DNA from: Nostoc sp. ATCC 53789
GTDB taxonomy: Bacteria > Cyanobacteriota > Cyanobacteriia > Cyanobacteriales > Nostocaceae
NCBI RefSeq assembly: GCF_009873495.1
Contig: NZ_CP046703.1
Span: forward strand, 186,001 to 250,000
Direction of reading: 5' to 3'
DNA: 64,000 bases
The position numbers and the translations under genes were made by a program. The notes beneath the pieces were generated by a model. It had not been told where the DNA came from, did not search any database, and was given only the letters and a program-made list of their open reading frames with translations. This document shows positions 39,562-48,337 of this stretch, piece by piece (within the stretch, counting starts at the first letter, position 1; each line of letters starts with the position of its first letter).

Positions 39562-40020
39562 ATGAATGAAGATACAAAGTTCTTTCGTATATTTGGTTCA
39601 ATATTCGGCGGTGTTGGCAGCATAATTGCCGTTACGGGCATTATGATTGCATTGAATACTCGTTCCTTTGTTACCTCAGCAATACCAGCACAAGGGACAA
39701 TAATTGATTTGGTGCAACGTTCATCAACTGATAAAAAAGGTCGTTCTTCTTATGCCTACTATCCAGTAATAAAATTTACTGCTCGTTCTGGGGAAACAAC
39801 GGTTTTTGAATCAAATTCAGGTAGCAATCCACCAGAATTTGCTAAAGGTCAGCAGGTAGAAATATTATACAGTCCTGAAAAGCCAAATTCTGCCATGATA
39901 AAATCTTGGCTAAGTTTATGGTTTTTACCTGTTATGTTAACTGGTTTAGGATCAATTTTTGCCTTGGTTGGAGGAGTTGTACTCATCAAGTCCTTTCCGC
40001 GTTTGATAAGTTCTAAGTAA
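39562..40020 (+). CDS. DUF3592-family membrane protein
   Basis: A 152-residue protein beginning at the ATG at 39562; an in-frame TTG lies four codons earlier. Two hydrophobic spans (GSIFGGVGSIIAVTGIMIAL and FLPVMLTGLGSIFALVGGVV) flank a ~80-residue beta-rich loop with PAQGTIIDLVQR, YYPVIKF and GQQVEILYSPEKP, the DUF3592 pattern. The loop probably faces outward. Function unknown. Single gene. Confidence 0.82.
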   Translation: MNEDTKFFRIFGSIFGGVGSIIAVTGIMIALNTRSFVTSAIPAQGTIIDLVQRSSTDKKGRSSYAYYPVIKFTARSGETTVFESNSGSNPPEFAKGQQVEILYSPEKPNSAMIKSWLSLWFLPVMLTGLGSIFALVGGVVLIKSFPRLISSK

Positions 40021-40136
40021 AAGTATTTTGGGAACTAATTTGAGGCTTGAAAAGAAACTCCACCAGTTCTGATTTGAAAAGGTGGAGTAACAAATTGAAG
40101 AGTTAATAAGTTCTCCTCACAAATGATAAATGACAA

Positions 40137-41303
40137 CTAAATACGTGACTTGACAAATTTCTCTAATCTATCCATTCCCTTTTCAATAGTTGCCATATCT
40201 GTGGCGTAGGAAAGGCGAATGTTGTCATCAGCGCCAAAAGCAATTCCAGGAATGACTGCAACTTGATGTTTTTCCAACAAAGCGTCACAAAATTCTAGGG
40301 ATTTTAGACCGGTTTTGCTGATATCAGGGAACAGATAAAACGCGCCATCTGGTTTTGCGGTACTCAATCCGGGAATGGCGTTGAGTCTGTCTAGCATTAC
40401 CTGTCGGCGTTTGGCGAAGGCTTGGCGCATTTCTTCGACACAATCTTGAGAACTTTGTAGCGCTGCGATCGCACCATATTGAGCAAAGGTACACACGTTA
40501 GATGTACTATGCCCTTGGATGGTACTTGCTGCTTTAATAATTTCCACCGGCCCCGCTAAATAGCCGAGTCTCCAACCAGTCATAGAATAAGCTTTCGCAA
40601 ACCCATTACTGATCAAAGTGCGGTCAAAAATTTCCTTCCCAAGAGAACCGATGCTGATATGTTCTGCACCGTCGTAGAGAATCTTTTCGTAAATCTCATC
40701 AGAGACGACAAAGATATCTGCATCAACTACTACCTGCGCCAGTGCTTTGATTTCGTCTGGCGTGTAAACCATCCCTGTGGGATTAGATGGAGAGTTGAGG
40801 ATAAATAACTTGGTCTTGGGGGTGATTGCTTTACGGAGTTGTTCGGGAGTAATTTTATAACCCGTTGTGGCATCTGTGGGTACAATTACCGGAACTCCAC
40901 CGACTAAAGTCACCATTTCGGGATAACTTAGCCAGTAGGGTGCAGGGATAATTACCTCATCGCCTGGATCGATTAGCGCCACCATCAAGTTGTACAAAGA
41001 ATGCTTACCGCCATTAGTGACGATGACATTCTCCGACTTGTAATCAAGACCGTTATCATTTTTGAGCTTATGGGCGATCGCTTCCCTTAACTTTGGTTCT
41101 CCGGCTGCTGCACCATACTTGGTTTTGCCTTCATCCAAAGCTTTAACTGCTGCGGCTTTAATATGCGCTGGGGTATCAAAATCTGGTTCTCCAGCGCTAA
41201 AACTACAAACATCTATTCCTTCTGCCTTCAGTGCCTTAGCCTTGGCTGCGATCGCTAAGGTCAATGAAGGTGTTACCTGACTTACTCTTGCTGCCAGCTT
41301 CAT
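40137..41303 (-). CDS. Aspartate/prephenate-type aminotransferase, class I
   Basis: A 388-residue PLP enzyme of subgroup I-gamma (AspC/AatA of cyanobacteria). The Schiff-base lysine is Lys237 in [24 protein letters not shown] at ~171-177 and [11 protein letters not shown] at ~202-212 hold PLP. It moves the amino group between aspartate and 2-oxoglutarate. Related cyanobacterial enzymes also accept prephenate, giving arogenate for Tyr/Phe; sequence alone does not separate the two. Length and start ([18 protein letters not shown]) match the family. Confidence 0.93.
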   Translation of the reverse strand: MKLAARVSQVTPSLTLAIAAKAKALKAEGIDVCSFSAGEPDFDTPAHIKAAAVKALDEGKTKYGAAAGEPKLREAIAHKLKNDNGLDYKSENVIVTNGGKHSLYNLMVALIDPGDEVIIPAPYWLSYPEMVTLVGGVPVIVPTDATTGYKITPEQLRKAITPKTKLFILNSPSNPTGMVYTPDEIKALAQVVVDADIFVVSDEIYEKILYDGAEHISIGSLGKEIFDRTLISNGFAKAYSMTGWRLGYLAGPVEIIKAASTIQGHSTSNVCTFAQYGAIAALQSSQDCVEEMRQAFAKRRQVMLDRLNAIPGLSTAKPDGAFYLFPDISKTGLKSLEFCDALLEKHQVAVIPGIAFGADDNIRLSYATDMATIEKGMDRLEKFVKSRI

Positions 41304-41505
41304 TCTTACTATTTTTTGGCAAATCTTTCACTTATCTAAGGATATCCCAGAATCATTACCGAGATTTGCTTTTTCTGAATTCGTTAGGCAATGGGGAATG
41401 GGAAATTAGGCTTTGGGCATTGGGAAATAATTTCTAAACCTTGATTATTGACTCTTAAGAATGTATCGTATATAACTTTATTTTTAGTGCAAACTAGCTA
41501 TTTTT

Positions 41506-42174
41506 ATGCAGATTAAGAAACTTTTAATTGCATCTTCTCTGCTAATTACTGGTATTTTTATACCTAATGCTGCCATTGCTCAAAATCGCGGTACTCCAGG
41601 GAAATTTGATTTTTATGTACTGACACTCTCCTGGTCGCCGGATTATTGTGCAAAAAATGGTACCCGTGACCCGCAGCAGTGTGGTTCTGGAAGGAAACTT
41701 GGTTTTGTATTACATGGTTTGTGGCCACAATACCAAACTGGTTATCCTGCTAATTGTTCCACGCAAAAACTACCGTCGGAAGTAAAGCAACGGTTTCCCA
41801 ATTTGTATCCTAGTAATAAACTTTACGATCATGAATGGGAAAAACATGGTACTTGTTCGGGGAAAACTCCTGCGGAATACTTGGCATTGAGTAAAAATTT
41901 AAAAGATGCGATCGCTATTCCCGCAGCTTATAATCGTCCCAATAAACCTTTGCGTACCACAATTACAAATTTTAAAAATTCATTTGTGAGTACCAATAAT
42001 AAAATTACGGCTGATGGTGTAGCACCTTTCTGTTCTGGTTCGGGAAGGTTTTTACAAGAAGTCTTCTTTTGTTATTCCAAAAACGGTGAACCTGGTATTT
42101 GTAGTGCGGAGATTTTGAAGCGATCGCGAAAAAGTTGTGGTCAACCAGATTTCTTAGTGAGAAATGTTAGATAG
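41506..42174 (+). CDS. Exported ribonuclease T2
   Basis: A 222-residue RNase T2 with a signal peptide (KKLLIASSLLITGIFIPNAA, cleavage near AIA-QN). Both active-site segments are intact: FVLHGLWPQ with His70 (CAS I) and DHEWEKHGTC with His109, Glu112, Lys113 and His114 (CAS II). Eight or so cysteines in the mature part fit disulfide-stabilised folding in the periplasm. These enzymes cut RNA without base specificity via 2',3'-cyclic phosphates. A role in RNA scavenging for phosphate or nitrogen is plausible. It is convergent with the aldolase gene; a fold-back repeat lies between. Confidence 0.92.
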   Translation: MQIKKLLIASSLLITGIFIPNAAIAQNRGTPGKFDFYVLTLSWSPDYCAKNGTRDPQQCGSGRKLGFVLHGLWPQYQTGYPANCSTQKLPSEVKQRFPNLYPSNKLYDHEWEKHGTCSGKTPAEYLALSKNLKDAIAIPAAYNRPNKPLRTTITNFKNSFVSTNNKITADGVAPFCSGSGRFLQEVFFCYSKNGEPGICSAEILKRSRKSCGQPDFLVRNVR

Positions 42175-42186
42175 CAATGGGGGATT

Positions 42187-42238
42187 AGGTGACAGGTGAC
42201 AGGTGACAGTGAATAATCTGTAACCTGTAACCTGTACC
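42187..42238. repeat. Inverted heptamer arrays between convergent genes
   Basis: GGTGACAGGTGACAGGTGAC on the left is mirrored by CTGTAACCTGTAACCTGTAC on the right, forming an imperfect hairpin. It lies between RNase T2 and the aldolase gene and could end transcription from both sides. Confidence 0.7.
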
Positions 42239-42257
42239 CTATTCCCTTTCCTAATCC

Positions 42258-43340
42258 CTAAGCGATCGTCACATCTGGCGATAAGTAAACATCTTGAATG
42301 GTATGAAATAACTTCACACCTTCCTCAAAGGGACGCTGGAAGGTCTTTCGCCCAGAAATTAATCCCGAACCACCGGCGCGTTTGTTGATTACGGCGGTGC
42401 GAATTGCTTCGGCAAAGTCATTTTTACCAGTCGCGCCACCAGAATTAATCAACCCTACGCGCCCAGAGTAGCAATTTAGTACTTGGTAACGAGTTAAATC
42501 AATTGGGTGATCGGTTGTCAATTCTGTATAAACGCGCTCATCTGTTTTGCCGTAACTCTTACCACTGGCTTTGGCAACTGCACCATAACCATTGTTATTT
42601 TCGGGTAACTTTTGTTTGATGATATCAGCTTCAATCGTTACACCCAAATGATTCGCCTGTCCGGTGAGGTCAGCCGCAAGGTGATAATCCTTATCTTGTT
42701 TAAAGGCGTTATTCCGCAGATAGCACCAGAGAATAGTCGCCATTCCTAATTCATGGGCGCGTTTAAAAGCTTTGCTGATTTCCTGAATCTGTCTGGTAGA
42801 CTGGTCTGAACCAAAGTAGATTGTCGCACCTACCGCCGCCGCCCCTAGATTCCAAGCTTGTTCCACATCAGCAAACAATACCTGATCAAATTGATTGGGG
42901 AAAGTCAGCAATTCGTTGTGATTGATTTTGGCAATAAAAGGAATTTTGTGGGCATACTTGCGCGAAACTATACCTAATGTTCCCAAAGTGGTAGCAACAG
43001 CATTGCAACCTGCGGCGATCGCTAATTTGACAATATTTTCTGGGTCAAAGTAAATTGGATTGGGCGCAAAAGACGCACCAGCAGAATGTTCAATACCTTG
43101 GTCTACAGGTAAAATTGAGAGATAACCTGTGTTTGCCAGACGACCAGTAGAATAAAGTAGCTGGAGATTACGCAACACTTGAGGATTGCGATCGCTGTTG
43201 ATCCAGATTCGATCTACAAAGTCTGGCCCCGGCAAGTGTAGTAAATCCTGAGAAACCTTTGCTTTGTAGGTAAGCAGGTCTTCAGCCTCTTTACCTAGCA
43301 ATGACTCGATAGAACTAGACTCTTTGAGCGTTGTAGTCAT
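42258..43340 (-). CDS. Class I fructose-bisphosphate aldolase
   Basis: A 360-residue class I aldolase of the cyanobacterial/archaeal-like FbaB type. It splits fructose-1,6-bisphosphate (and joins triose phosphates) in glycolysis and the Calvin cycle by a Schiff-base lysine, without metal. Family blocks are [19 protein letters not shown] at ~93-111, [15 protein letters not shown] at ~153-168, and C-terminal phosphate-binding [19 protein letters not shown]. Length is right for the type. Many cyanobacteria also have a class II enzyme as the main one; it is not in this window. Confidence 0.92.
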   Translation of the reverse strand: MTTTLKESSSIESLLGKEAEDLLTYKAKVSQDLLHLPGPDFVDRIWINSDRNPQVLRNLQLLYSTGRLANTGYLSILPVDQGIEHSAGASFAPNPIYFDPENIVKLAIAAGCNAVATTLGTLGIVSRKYAHKIPFIAKINHNELLTFPNQFDQVLFADVEQAWNLGAAAVGATIYFGSDQSTRQIQEISKAFKRAHELGMATILWCYLRNNAFKQDKDYHLAADLTGQANHLGVTIEADIIKQKLPENNNGYGAVAKASGKSYGKTDERVYTELTTDHPIDLTRYQVLNCYSGRVGLINSGGATGKNDFAEAIRTAVINKRAGGSGLISGRKTFQRPFEEGVKLFHTIQDVYLSPDVTIA

Positions 43341-43487
43341 AGTTTTTTCCTCAAAAATTGAGCAAATGACCTTTGCCTTTAAGATAGCATTTTTAATATT
43401 GCTAACCTGGTTATGCAGGCATTAACTATATGTAAAATCTTTCTGATCTGGCAGTCTTAAATTATTAGTAAAAACTTTTTTGACTCA

Positions 43488-43802
43488 TTAAACGCGAGAT
43501 TTTATTGTCAGAATTTGCATTTTCTCCCACACAAATAACTTCTTAAGAAAGATGCGGATTGATAGGATTAAGCTAAAGACTAAAATTTGCCTCCAAGTTC
43601 GCAGATTAATTGTCTTTAGCAGAGTTGCTGCAACCATAAAGTTTAAACTTGTTACCACCCCTTCTGCTACTATAAGTCTTGCCTGATAGACATTAAACCT
43701 GAAAACTAGAGAAAGGATGGCAGCGAAGACATAAGCAGCGATCGCTAAAGAACCTAAAAACTGGATAATTACTGCCCATACTGAGAAATTAAAAAGATTC
43801 AT
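43488..43802 (-). CDS. DUF1622-like membrane protein, second of a coupled pair
   Basis: A 104-residue hydrophobic protein starting at the ATG at 43802, inside the end of the upstream gene (14-bp overlap; AAGGATGAATC gives a ribosome site). Three spans are likely (SVWAVIIQFLGSLAIAAYVF, ARLIVAEGVVTSLNFMVAAT, WRQILVFSLILSIRIFLKKL). Its layout mirrors the upstream DUF1622 protein, with a similar 'ARLIVAEGVVTSL' versus 'LSLGMWLALSLEF' block, so the two are probably diverged paralogues working together. Confidence 0.72.
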   Translation of the reverse strand: MNLFNFSVWAVIIQFLGSLAIAAYVFAAILSLVFRFNVYQARLIVAEGVVTSLNFMVAATLLKTINLRTWRQILVFSLILSIRIFLKKLFVWEKMQILTIKSRV

Positions 43803-44154
43803 CCTTGATATCGTTCTTTTTATTCTTTGCTTGCTCAATTTCTTTTGCCAAAAAGAAATTCAGAATTGTTCGTAGCGCAATGATGGCAGCTAGTTTACCA
43901 ATTTCGTCCCAAGTTGGAGCGATCGTACTACGTAAAATGTCAGCAGCCAATGCAAACTCAAGGGAAAGAGCCAGCCACATACCCAGCGATAGCCGAATTT
44001 CCTCTTTAGCCTCATTTAACTTTCTACGGCGGCTGAAGAAAAAAACCAGGACCTTGGCTACGGCTTCCAAGACGGCTATACCAATGATAATGCCAGTAAA
44101 GATATCAACTGCTGTAGCAAGTACAGTCGTCAAATTCGTGACGAAAGCTTCCAT
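43789..44154 (-). CDS. DUF1622-family membrane protein
   Basis: A 121-residue protein with three hydrophobic spans: VDIFTGIIIGIAVLEAVAKV, then LGMWLALSLEFALAADILRS, then KLAAIIALRTILNFFLAKEI. The second block, with its conserved Leu/Glu/Phe and Ala/Asp pattern, and the ALRTILNFFL block are typical of DUF1622. The tail is charged (QAKNKKNDIKDESF). The gene overlaps the next one on the same strand by 14 bp. Function unknown; a small channel or assembly is possible. Confidence 0.82.
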   Translation of the reverse strand: MEAFVTNLTTVLATAVDIFTGIIIGIAVLEAVAKVLVFFFSRRRKLNEAKEEIRLSLGMWLALSLEFALAADILRSTIAPTWDEIGKLAAIIALRTILNFFLAKEIEQAKNKKNDIKDESF

Positions 44155-44356
44155 ATAGTTTATTTCATAGGTTCAACCAGGCAAACACCCACGCGCAAAG
44201 CATTGGCGATACTTGTCAGTGCAAAGTTAACTGATCCCTACCATCTACTAGCTGCTCAATCATGCTATCTTCGTATCCTATCTACGATTGACAGCAAAAT
44301 CAAACTTATCTTTTCCTCATTGTGGTAATAATCGTTAAAAGAACAAATACAATTCT

Positions 44357-44674
44357 ATGAGTAAGTTTCAAATCGATATCGACTTCAGCAATATAGATTT
44401 AGCTTCCCTTGAGACAGAAGAAGATTTTCAAAGAGAGGCAAAAACATTACTACCAAAGGTACTTGTCAAACTAGGTGAAAGTGTGGGTGAAAAGACTTGG
44501 GAAGAATTACAGCAAAAGCTGCAAGGAACTGGAGGTAAACTCAAATCTTCTCCAAGCGAGAAACGTAAGTTTATTCAAGAAACAGGAAGAACCTATCAAC
44601 GAAATGCCAGTAACAGAGAAAAACAAGAACTAGAAGATTATATAGTAGAGCAATTACGCCAATACAAACTGTAA
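44357..44674 (+). CDS. Hypothetical small soluble protein
   Basis: A 105-residue acidic, mostly helical protein (SNIDLASLETEEDFQREAKT; then EEDF..KTWEELQQKLQG and EKQELEDYIVEQLRQYKL). No recognised family, signal peptide or membrane span. Codon pattern and clear start support a real gene. Its 5' neighbour is divergent, so it is a single unit. Confidence 0.65.
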   Translation: MSKFQIDIDFSNIDLASLETEEDFQREAKTLLPKVLVKLGESVGEKTWEELQQKLQGTGGKLKSSPSEKRKFIQETGRTYQRNASNREKQELEDYIVEQLRQYKL

Positions 44675-44715
44675 ATATAGGATTACTATTTGATTTTTGA
44701 ACGAAATTAGGTATT

Positions 44716-44794
44716 GTAGAATGTGTTAGAACGGAGTTCGTAACGCACTATTATCACGGCTTTGATGCGTTACGCTGTCGCTAACACATCCTAC
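44716..44794. repeat. MITE-like element with terminal inverted repeats
   Basis: GTAGAATGTGTTAG at the left end and CTAACACATCCTAC at the right end are near-perfect inverted copies; GTAACGCA/TGCGTTAC form an inner pair. The total is 79 bp with no coding capacity. Elements with GTAGGRTGYGTTAG ends are common in cyanobacteria. Confidence 0.65.
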
Positions 44795-44970
44795 GTATAT
44801 TTTCAGAAATTAAATTGGATTCCTATATCAACCTAAGTAAGTGAGCGTAAATAATTGTCGTTGGGATAAGGCAACAGGCAATAGGCATAAGGATTTTAGC
44901 CTAGTTCATTTATCTTTACATAGTTTGGTTTTATTGTGCCAACTTACTTAACTTGTATGTCTGAGTTACA

Positions 44971-45000
44971 GCGATGTCTATGATGGGCTATGCCTACGCA
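44971..45000. repeat. Dispersed ~30-bp repeat, second copy of the 123-152 type
   Basis: Begins GCGATGTCTATGATGGGCTA; differs from the copy at 123-152 at about one base. Here it is intergenic. Confidence 0.75.
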
Positions 45001-45033
45001 GCTTCACTGACATGGCTACCGTCGCTTACACCA

Positions 45034-45069
45034 ACAGACCGAAGTCCGTTTGAGCAGACTTCGGTCTGT
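45034..45069. terminator. Perfect 13-bp hairpin, terminator-like
   Basis: ACAGACCGAAGTC (45034-45046) pairs exactly with GACTTCGGTCTGT (45057-45069). A short T-run follows at 45074. No gene ends nearby on the plus strand apart from 44674, so the transcript it would end is unclear. Confidence 0.5.
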
Positions 45070-45157
45070 AGTACTTTTGTAAACCTTTGATTTACATAAA
45101 ATATATTTTGCATTATTGTATAAAAATAATCCTTGTATTACAGAGGTATCAACAATA

Positions 45158-46156
45158 ATGCTGAACTGGGATAGAAGACTTCTAACTACTAGTTCTTTGT
45201 GCCTACTTTTGTTCAGTGCAATACTGCCAGTCCAGGCTAAACCAGTCCAACCAAAGAAAGCAGCACCCACAGCTACAACAATTTACCAGCAAGCTAAAAA
45301 AGAATTACCTGAAGATTTTTATACCCTCTATCGCGTCATAGATAGAGTAGCACGTGCCAACGAATTAGATAATCGTCCTTGGCGGGTTGTGGCTGTTCCC
45401 AAGTATGATGTCAATGCCTATGCAAGTGACGTTAATTTGGTTGCTATTTACGATGGCATACTTGACCAGTTAGCTGGTGATTCTTCAGCATTAGCTTGTG
45501 TAGTTGCTCATGAAATGGGACATCACACCAAGCGTCACATTGCTGTTGGTGAAGCTAAAAAAACTGAGTTGATTGCCAAAATTCAAGAAGAAGCAACCAA
45601 AGAAGTACTGGGAGAAAGAGAAGCTGCAAACCAAGAGTCAACAGCTGCTAACGTTGGCGGTGCCGTTGTGAATCGTGTAGTTGGAGGAACTTTTGGTGGT
45701 TTGCTGGGTTCAGTTCTTGGTAATCAAGGCGCTCAACGACAAGTAGAATCACAGCAACGCATTAATGAGATTGTCGAGAAAAAGAAAAAAGAGTTAGAAC
45801 AGCGTTTAGCAGAACAAGAACGACAACAAGAGTTTGAAGCTGATGAAATTGGCTACATAGCTTCTGTGAAAGCAGGCTTTGAACCAGAAGGATGTTTAAG
45901 AGTAATGCAGGTTTTGGCTCAAACTCCTGGTTCTGAATTTGATACAACTCATCCAGCAGTACCCAAACGAATTGAGGCAATCAAAGCTTTAATTATTAAG
46001 TATCCACCCCAGACTTTGGCTAAAGAGGGTGAAGGGCGAATATCTAAGACAAAGCCTTTAACTTATAACATTTCTAAAGATAAGACCTCGTTACGGATTA
46101 ACTCAGTTCGCGGTGGTTCCCAAGCAGATGATATAGAGCGTCGCTTTGGTAAATAA
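45158..46156 (+). CDS. M48-family zinc metalloprotease, exported
   Basis: A 332-residue protease from the ATG at 45158, which begins a good signal peptide (LLTTSSLCLLLFSAILPVQA). The zinc motif HEMGH lies near residues 118-122, and the third ligand is the Glu of FEADEIGYIASVKAG near 225. A helix-rich insert with GGAVVNRVVGGTFGGLLGSV precedes a charged coiled stretch (VEKKKKELEQRLAEQERQQE). It is similar to periplasmic BepA/LoiP-type proteases that check outer-membrane protein assembly; that role is inferred by family. Confidence 0.9.
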   Translation: MLNWDRRLLTTSSLCLLLFSAILPVQAKPVQPKKAAPTATTIYQQAKKELPEDFYTLYRVIDRVARANELDNRPWRVVAVPKYDVNAYASDVNLVAIYDGILDQLAGDSSALACVVAHEMGHHTKRHIAVGEAKKTELIAKIQEEATKEVLGEREAANQESTAANVGGAVVNRVVGGTFGGLLGSVLGNQGAQRQVESQQRINEIVEKKKKELEQRLAEQERQQEFEADEIGYIASVKAGFEPEGCLRVMQVLAQTPGSEFDTTHPAVPKRIEAIKALIIKYPPQTLAKEGEGRISKTKPLTYNISKDKTSLRINSVRGGSQADDIERRFGK

Positions 46157-46565
46157 AAACACTAATACCAATTCTGTATGAGGATGCACAGAATATTAAA
46201 CGAACCGCCAAGTACGCCTTCTCTACGAGACACTACGTGAACGCGAAGCGTCTCGAAGAGAAGAGCGCCAAGAATAGAGAGTTACTCATTTAGTGCAGCT
46301 TCACATTAAATTGGTATAAGTTATGAATGGCATAAATTTTAAGTAGGGTGTTCATCACTACATAACACGGTGCGTTAGGCGCGAGAGTCATATTTTTCGT
46401 AACAAACTATATCGAAATATGCGCCTAACAACCCTACAAGAATTTTATTTTTACTTTATGAATAGCCTCTAATACCCATTTTGAGTATCAAATTACGTAT
46501 TAAAGAGCAGCTGGAGTCAGCTAGACTAAAGAAGAAATTGCTTAATAAGTTTTAATAATTTTGTT
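46157..46565. other. Intergenic region with two repeat elements
   Basis: At 46219-46263 a dispersed repeat folds on itself (TTCTCTACGAGAC with GTCTCGAAGAGAA). At 46343-46437 a longer element has GTAGGGT/ACCCTAC ends and inner GCGTTAGGCGC/GCGCCTAAC arms. The promoter of the thioredoxin-like gene should lie in 46500-46560. Confidence 0.55.
46343..46437. repeat. MITE-like inverted-repeat element
   Basis: Starts GTAGGGTGTT and ends CAACCCTAC; GCGTTAGGCGC at 46372-46382 pairs with GCGCCTAAC at 46421-46429. It is related in its ends to the element at 44716-44794. No coding capacity. Confidence 0.55.
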
Positions 46566-47156
46566 ATGAGTACTGATTCACCTGTTAATTCTCCCGATAA
46601 GCCTGAATCTTCATTAGGGAAGCGTTTGAGAAACTTCTTAGTTGTAATGGTAGCGATCGCTCTTAGCGTTGCCCTCGTCTTAGGATTGCGAACTGAAACA
46701 ACCTCAGCAACTCTAGCCAAGTTAAGCGATTCGTCCACACCATTAGAAGTAGCCGTCAGCAACGGCAAACCATCTCTAGTAGAGTTTTATGCTGATTGGT
46801 GTACTGTCTGTCAAAAAATGGCACCAGATATCACTCAACTAGAAACAGAGTATGCTGACAAGATGAATTTTGTCATGCTGAATGTGGATAATACCAAGTG
46901 GCTACCGGAAATGCTGAAATATCGCGTGGACGGGATTCCCCATTTTGTATTTTTGAGTCAGCAAGGGGAAACTATAGCTCAAGCGATCGGCGATCAACCC
47001 CGCACAATTATGGCTAGTAACTTAGAAGCTTTGGTTACTGGTTCGTCTCTTCCTTATGCTCAAGCTAGCGGGAAAGTTTCCAAATTTTCAGCCCCAGTAG
47101 CACCAACAGCTAGTCAAGATGACCCCCGCAGTCATGGCAGCCAGGTAGTAAATTAA
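46566..47156 (+). CDS. txlA: Membrane-anchored thioredoxin-like protein (TxlA/HCF164 type)
   Basis: A 196-residue protein with one span near residues 24-41 (FLVVMVAIALSVALVLGL) and a thioredoxin fold on the lumenal/periplasmic side. The active site is FYADWCTVCQKM with Cys79 and Cys82. Family members (TxlA; HCF164 in plants) pass reducing power across the thylakoid membrane for cytochrome b6f assembly, together with CcdA. The WCTVC motif and the position of the anchor support this over cytosolic thioredoxin. A Ser/Ala/Pro-rich tail follows the fold. Confidence 0.88.
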   Translation: MSTDSPVNSPDKPESSLGKRLRNFLVVMVAIALSVALVLGLRTETTSATLAKLSDSSTPLEVAVSNGKPSLVEFYADWCTVCQKMAPDITQLETEYADKMNFVMLNVDNTKWLPEMLKYRVDGIPHFVFLSQQGETIAQAIGDQPRTIMASNLEALVTGSSLPYAQASGKVSKFSAPVAPTASQDDPRSHGSQVVN

Positions 47157-47612
47157 AGTAATTCGTAATTCGTAATTACCTCCGGTTCGCCCATTTTTTA
47201 GGGAGTTAGGAAAAGTAGATAGTTAAAAGTATACCGAAAGCCATATTCCCTAAAAGACTAATAGTAAAGTTATTAGATAATTGACCTACTTAACTTTCAG
47301 GGTTTTATTCACCGGGATAGATGAGTTTACCTTGGGATAAGGAAAGCTGTATCAAAAGTTACTTTTAAGTAAGAAGTACAACTACTTTCGACTCTCTATC
47401 CTACGCGATCGCGCATATTATTTATAGTAAGCAAATTTAACTAATTTATTTGGGTATTGTATAGTAAATAATGTTACTAATCTATAACTTATTCAGAATT
47501 AGTTGCTATAATTGTTTCTCTTTAACCTAAACTTTTATAGTAACATCTGGATATTTTTAACTAATTCAGATAAACTAATACATTTGTCCGTTGCATCACG
47601 CTTCTTTTGTAT
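47157..47612. other. Intergenic region, AT-rich
   Basis: About 456 bp with short ATTCGTA heptamers near 47160 and one GCGATCGC site at about 47404. It must hold the ferredoxin promoter. No gene or strong fold is seen. Confidence 0.45.
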
Positions 47613-47933
47613 ATGCCCAAAACTTACACCGTAGAAATTGATCACCAAGGCAAAATTCATACCTTGCAAGTTCCTGAAAATGAAACGATCTTATCAGTTG
47701 CCGAGGCTGCTGGTTTGGAATTGCCGAGTTCTTGCAATGCAGGTGTTTGTACAACTTGCGCCGGTCAACTATCTGAGGGAACTGTAGATCAAACTGATGG
47801 TATGGGCGTTAGTCCAGATTTACAAAAGCAAGGTTACGTATTGCTTTGTGTTGCCAAACCCCTTTCTGATTTAAAACTTCAGACAGAAAAGGAAGATGTA
47901 GTTTATCAGTTACAATTTGGCAAAGGCAAATAA
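47613..47933 (+). CDS. Plant-type [2Fe-2S] ferredoxin
   Basis: A 106-residue ferredoxin from the ATG at 47613. The cluster ligands are in SSCNAGVCTTCAGQL (three Cys) and LLCVAKP (fourth Cys), the plant/cyanobacterial type. It carries electrons from photosystem I or reductases to acceptor enzymes. It differs from the main PetF in the C-terminus (LKLQTEKEDVVYQLQFGKGK), resembling the secondary ferredoxins of cyanobacteria, so I do not give the petF symbol. Confidence 0.92.
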   Translation: MPKTYTVEIDHQGKIHTLQVPENETILSVAEAAGLELPSSCNAGVCTTCAGQLSEGTVDQTDGMGVSPDLQKQGYVLLCVAKPLSDLKLQTEKEDVVYQLQFGKGK

Positions 47934-48060
47934 TCAGCGAACAGTTATTCATAACTGAATAACTGTTCACTCAGATTACCAAATCTGATAAGTTACACAA
48001 GTATTTCATCGCCGATGAAGTCAGCTATTATAGAAATTACAAATTAACAGGATTTACAAA

Positions 48061-48240
48061 ATGACAACTCATTTTATTACCGCAGAAATTGATTTACAAG
48101 AAACTCCCGCAGAGTTACTAGAAGTAATTGAAACAGAGTTAAAGAAACAAGGCGAACCTCTGCGTTGGGCAGTTACTTCTGTGGATGCTGACGAACAAAA
48201 AGCTATAGTTGAAGCCGTTGTCACAACAGTTAAGAGTTAG
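48061..48240 (+). CDS. Small hypothetical protein, 59 residues
   Basis: Reads MTTHFITAEIDLQETPAELL, then a compact pattern ending EAVVTTVKS. Start ATG at 48061 is preceded by ACAGGATTTACAAA, giving a weak AGGA ribosome site. The amino-acid pattern (alternating beta strand, helix, strand) looks like a real small fold. It follows ferredoxin by 127 bp on the same strand. I do not know the family. Confidence 0.6.
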   Translation: MTTHFITAEIDLQETPAELLEVIETELKKQGEPLRWAVTSVDADEQKAIVEAVVTTVKS

Positions 48241-48337
48241 AGGATGTTTGAAAAGTCCTCTTGTCGGTAGCAAAAATTTGTGATCGCTCAAATTCATACT
48301 TCAATTATGCAACGCCGGAATTTTTCACCAATCGTTC

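Larger units (their letters stand above)
44675..45157. other. Intergenic region with a MITE-like element and repeats
   Basis: Three elements are visible: a terminal-inverted-repeat element at 44716-44794, a dispersed repeat at 44971-45000 and a perfect 13-bp hairpin at 45034-45069. AT-rich DNA before 45158 holds the promoter of the M48 gene. Confidence 0.55.
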
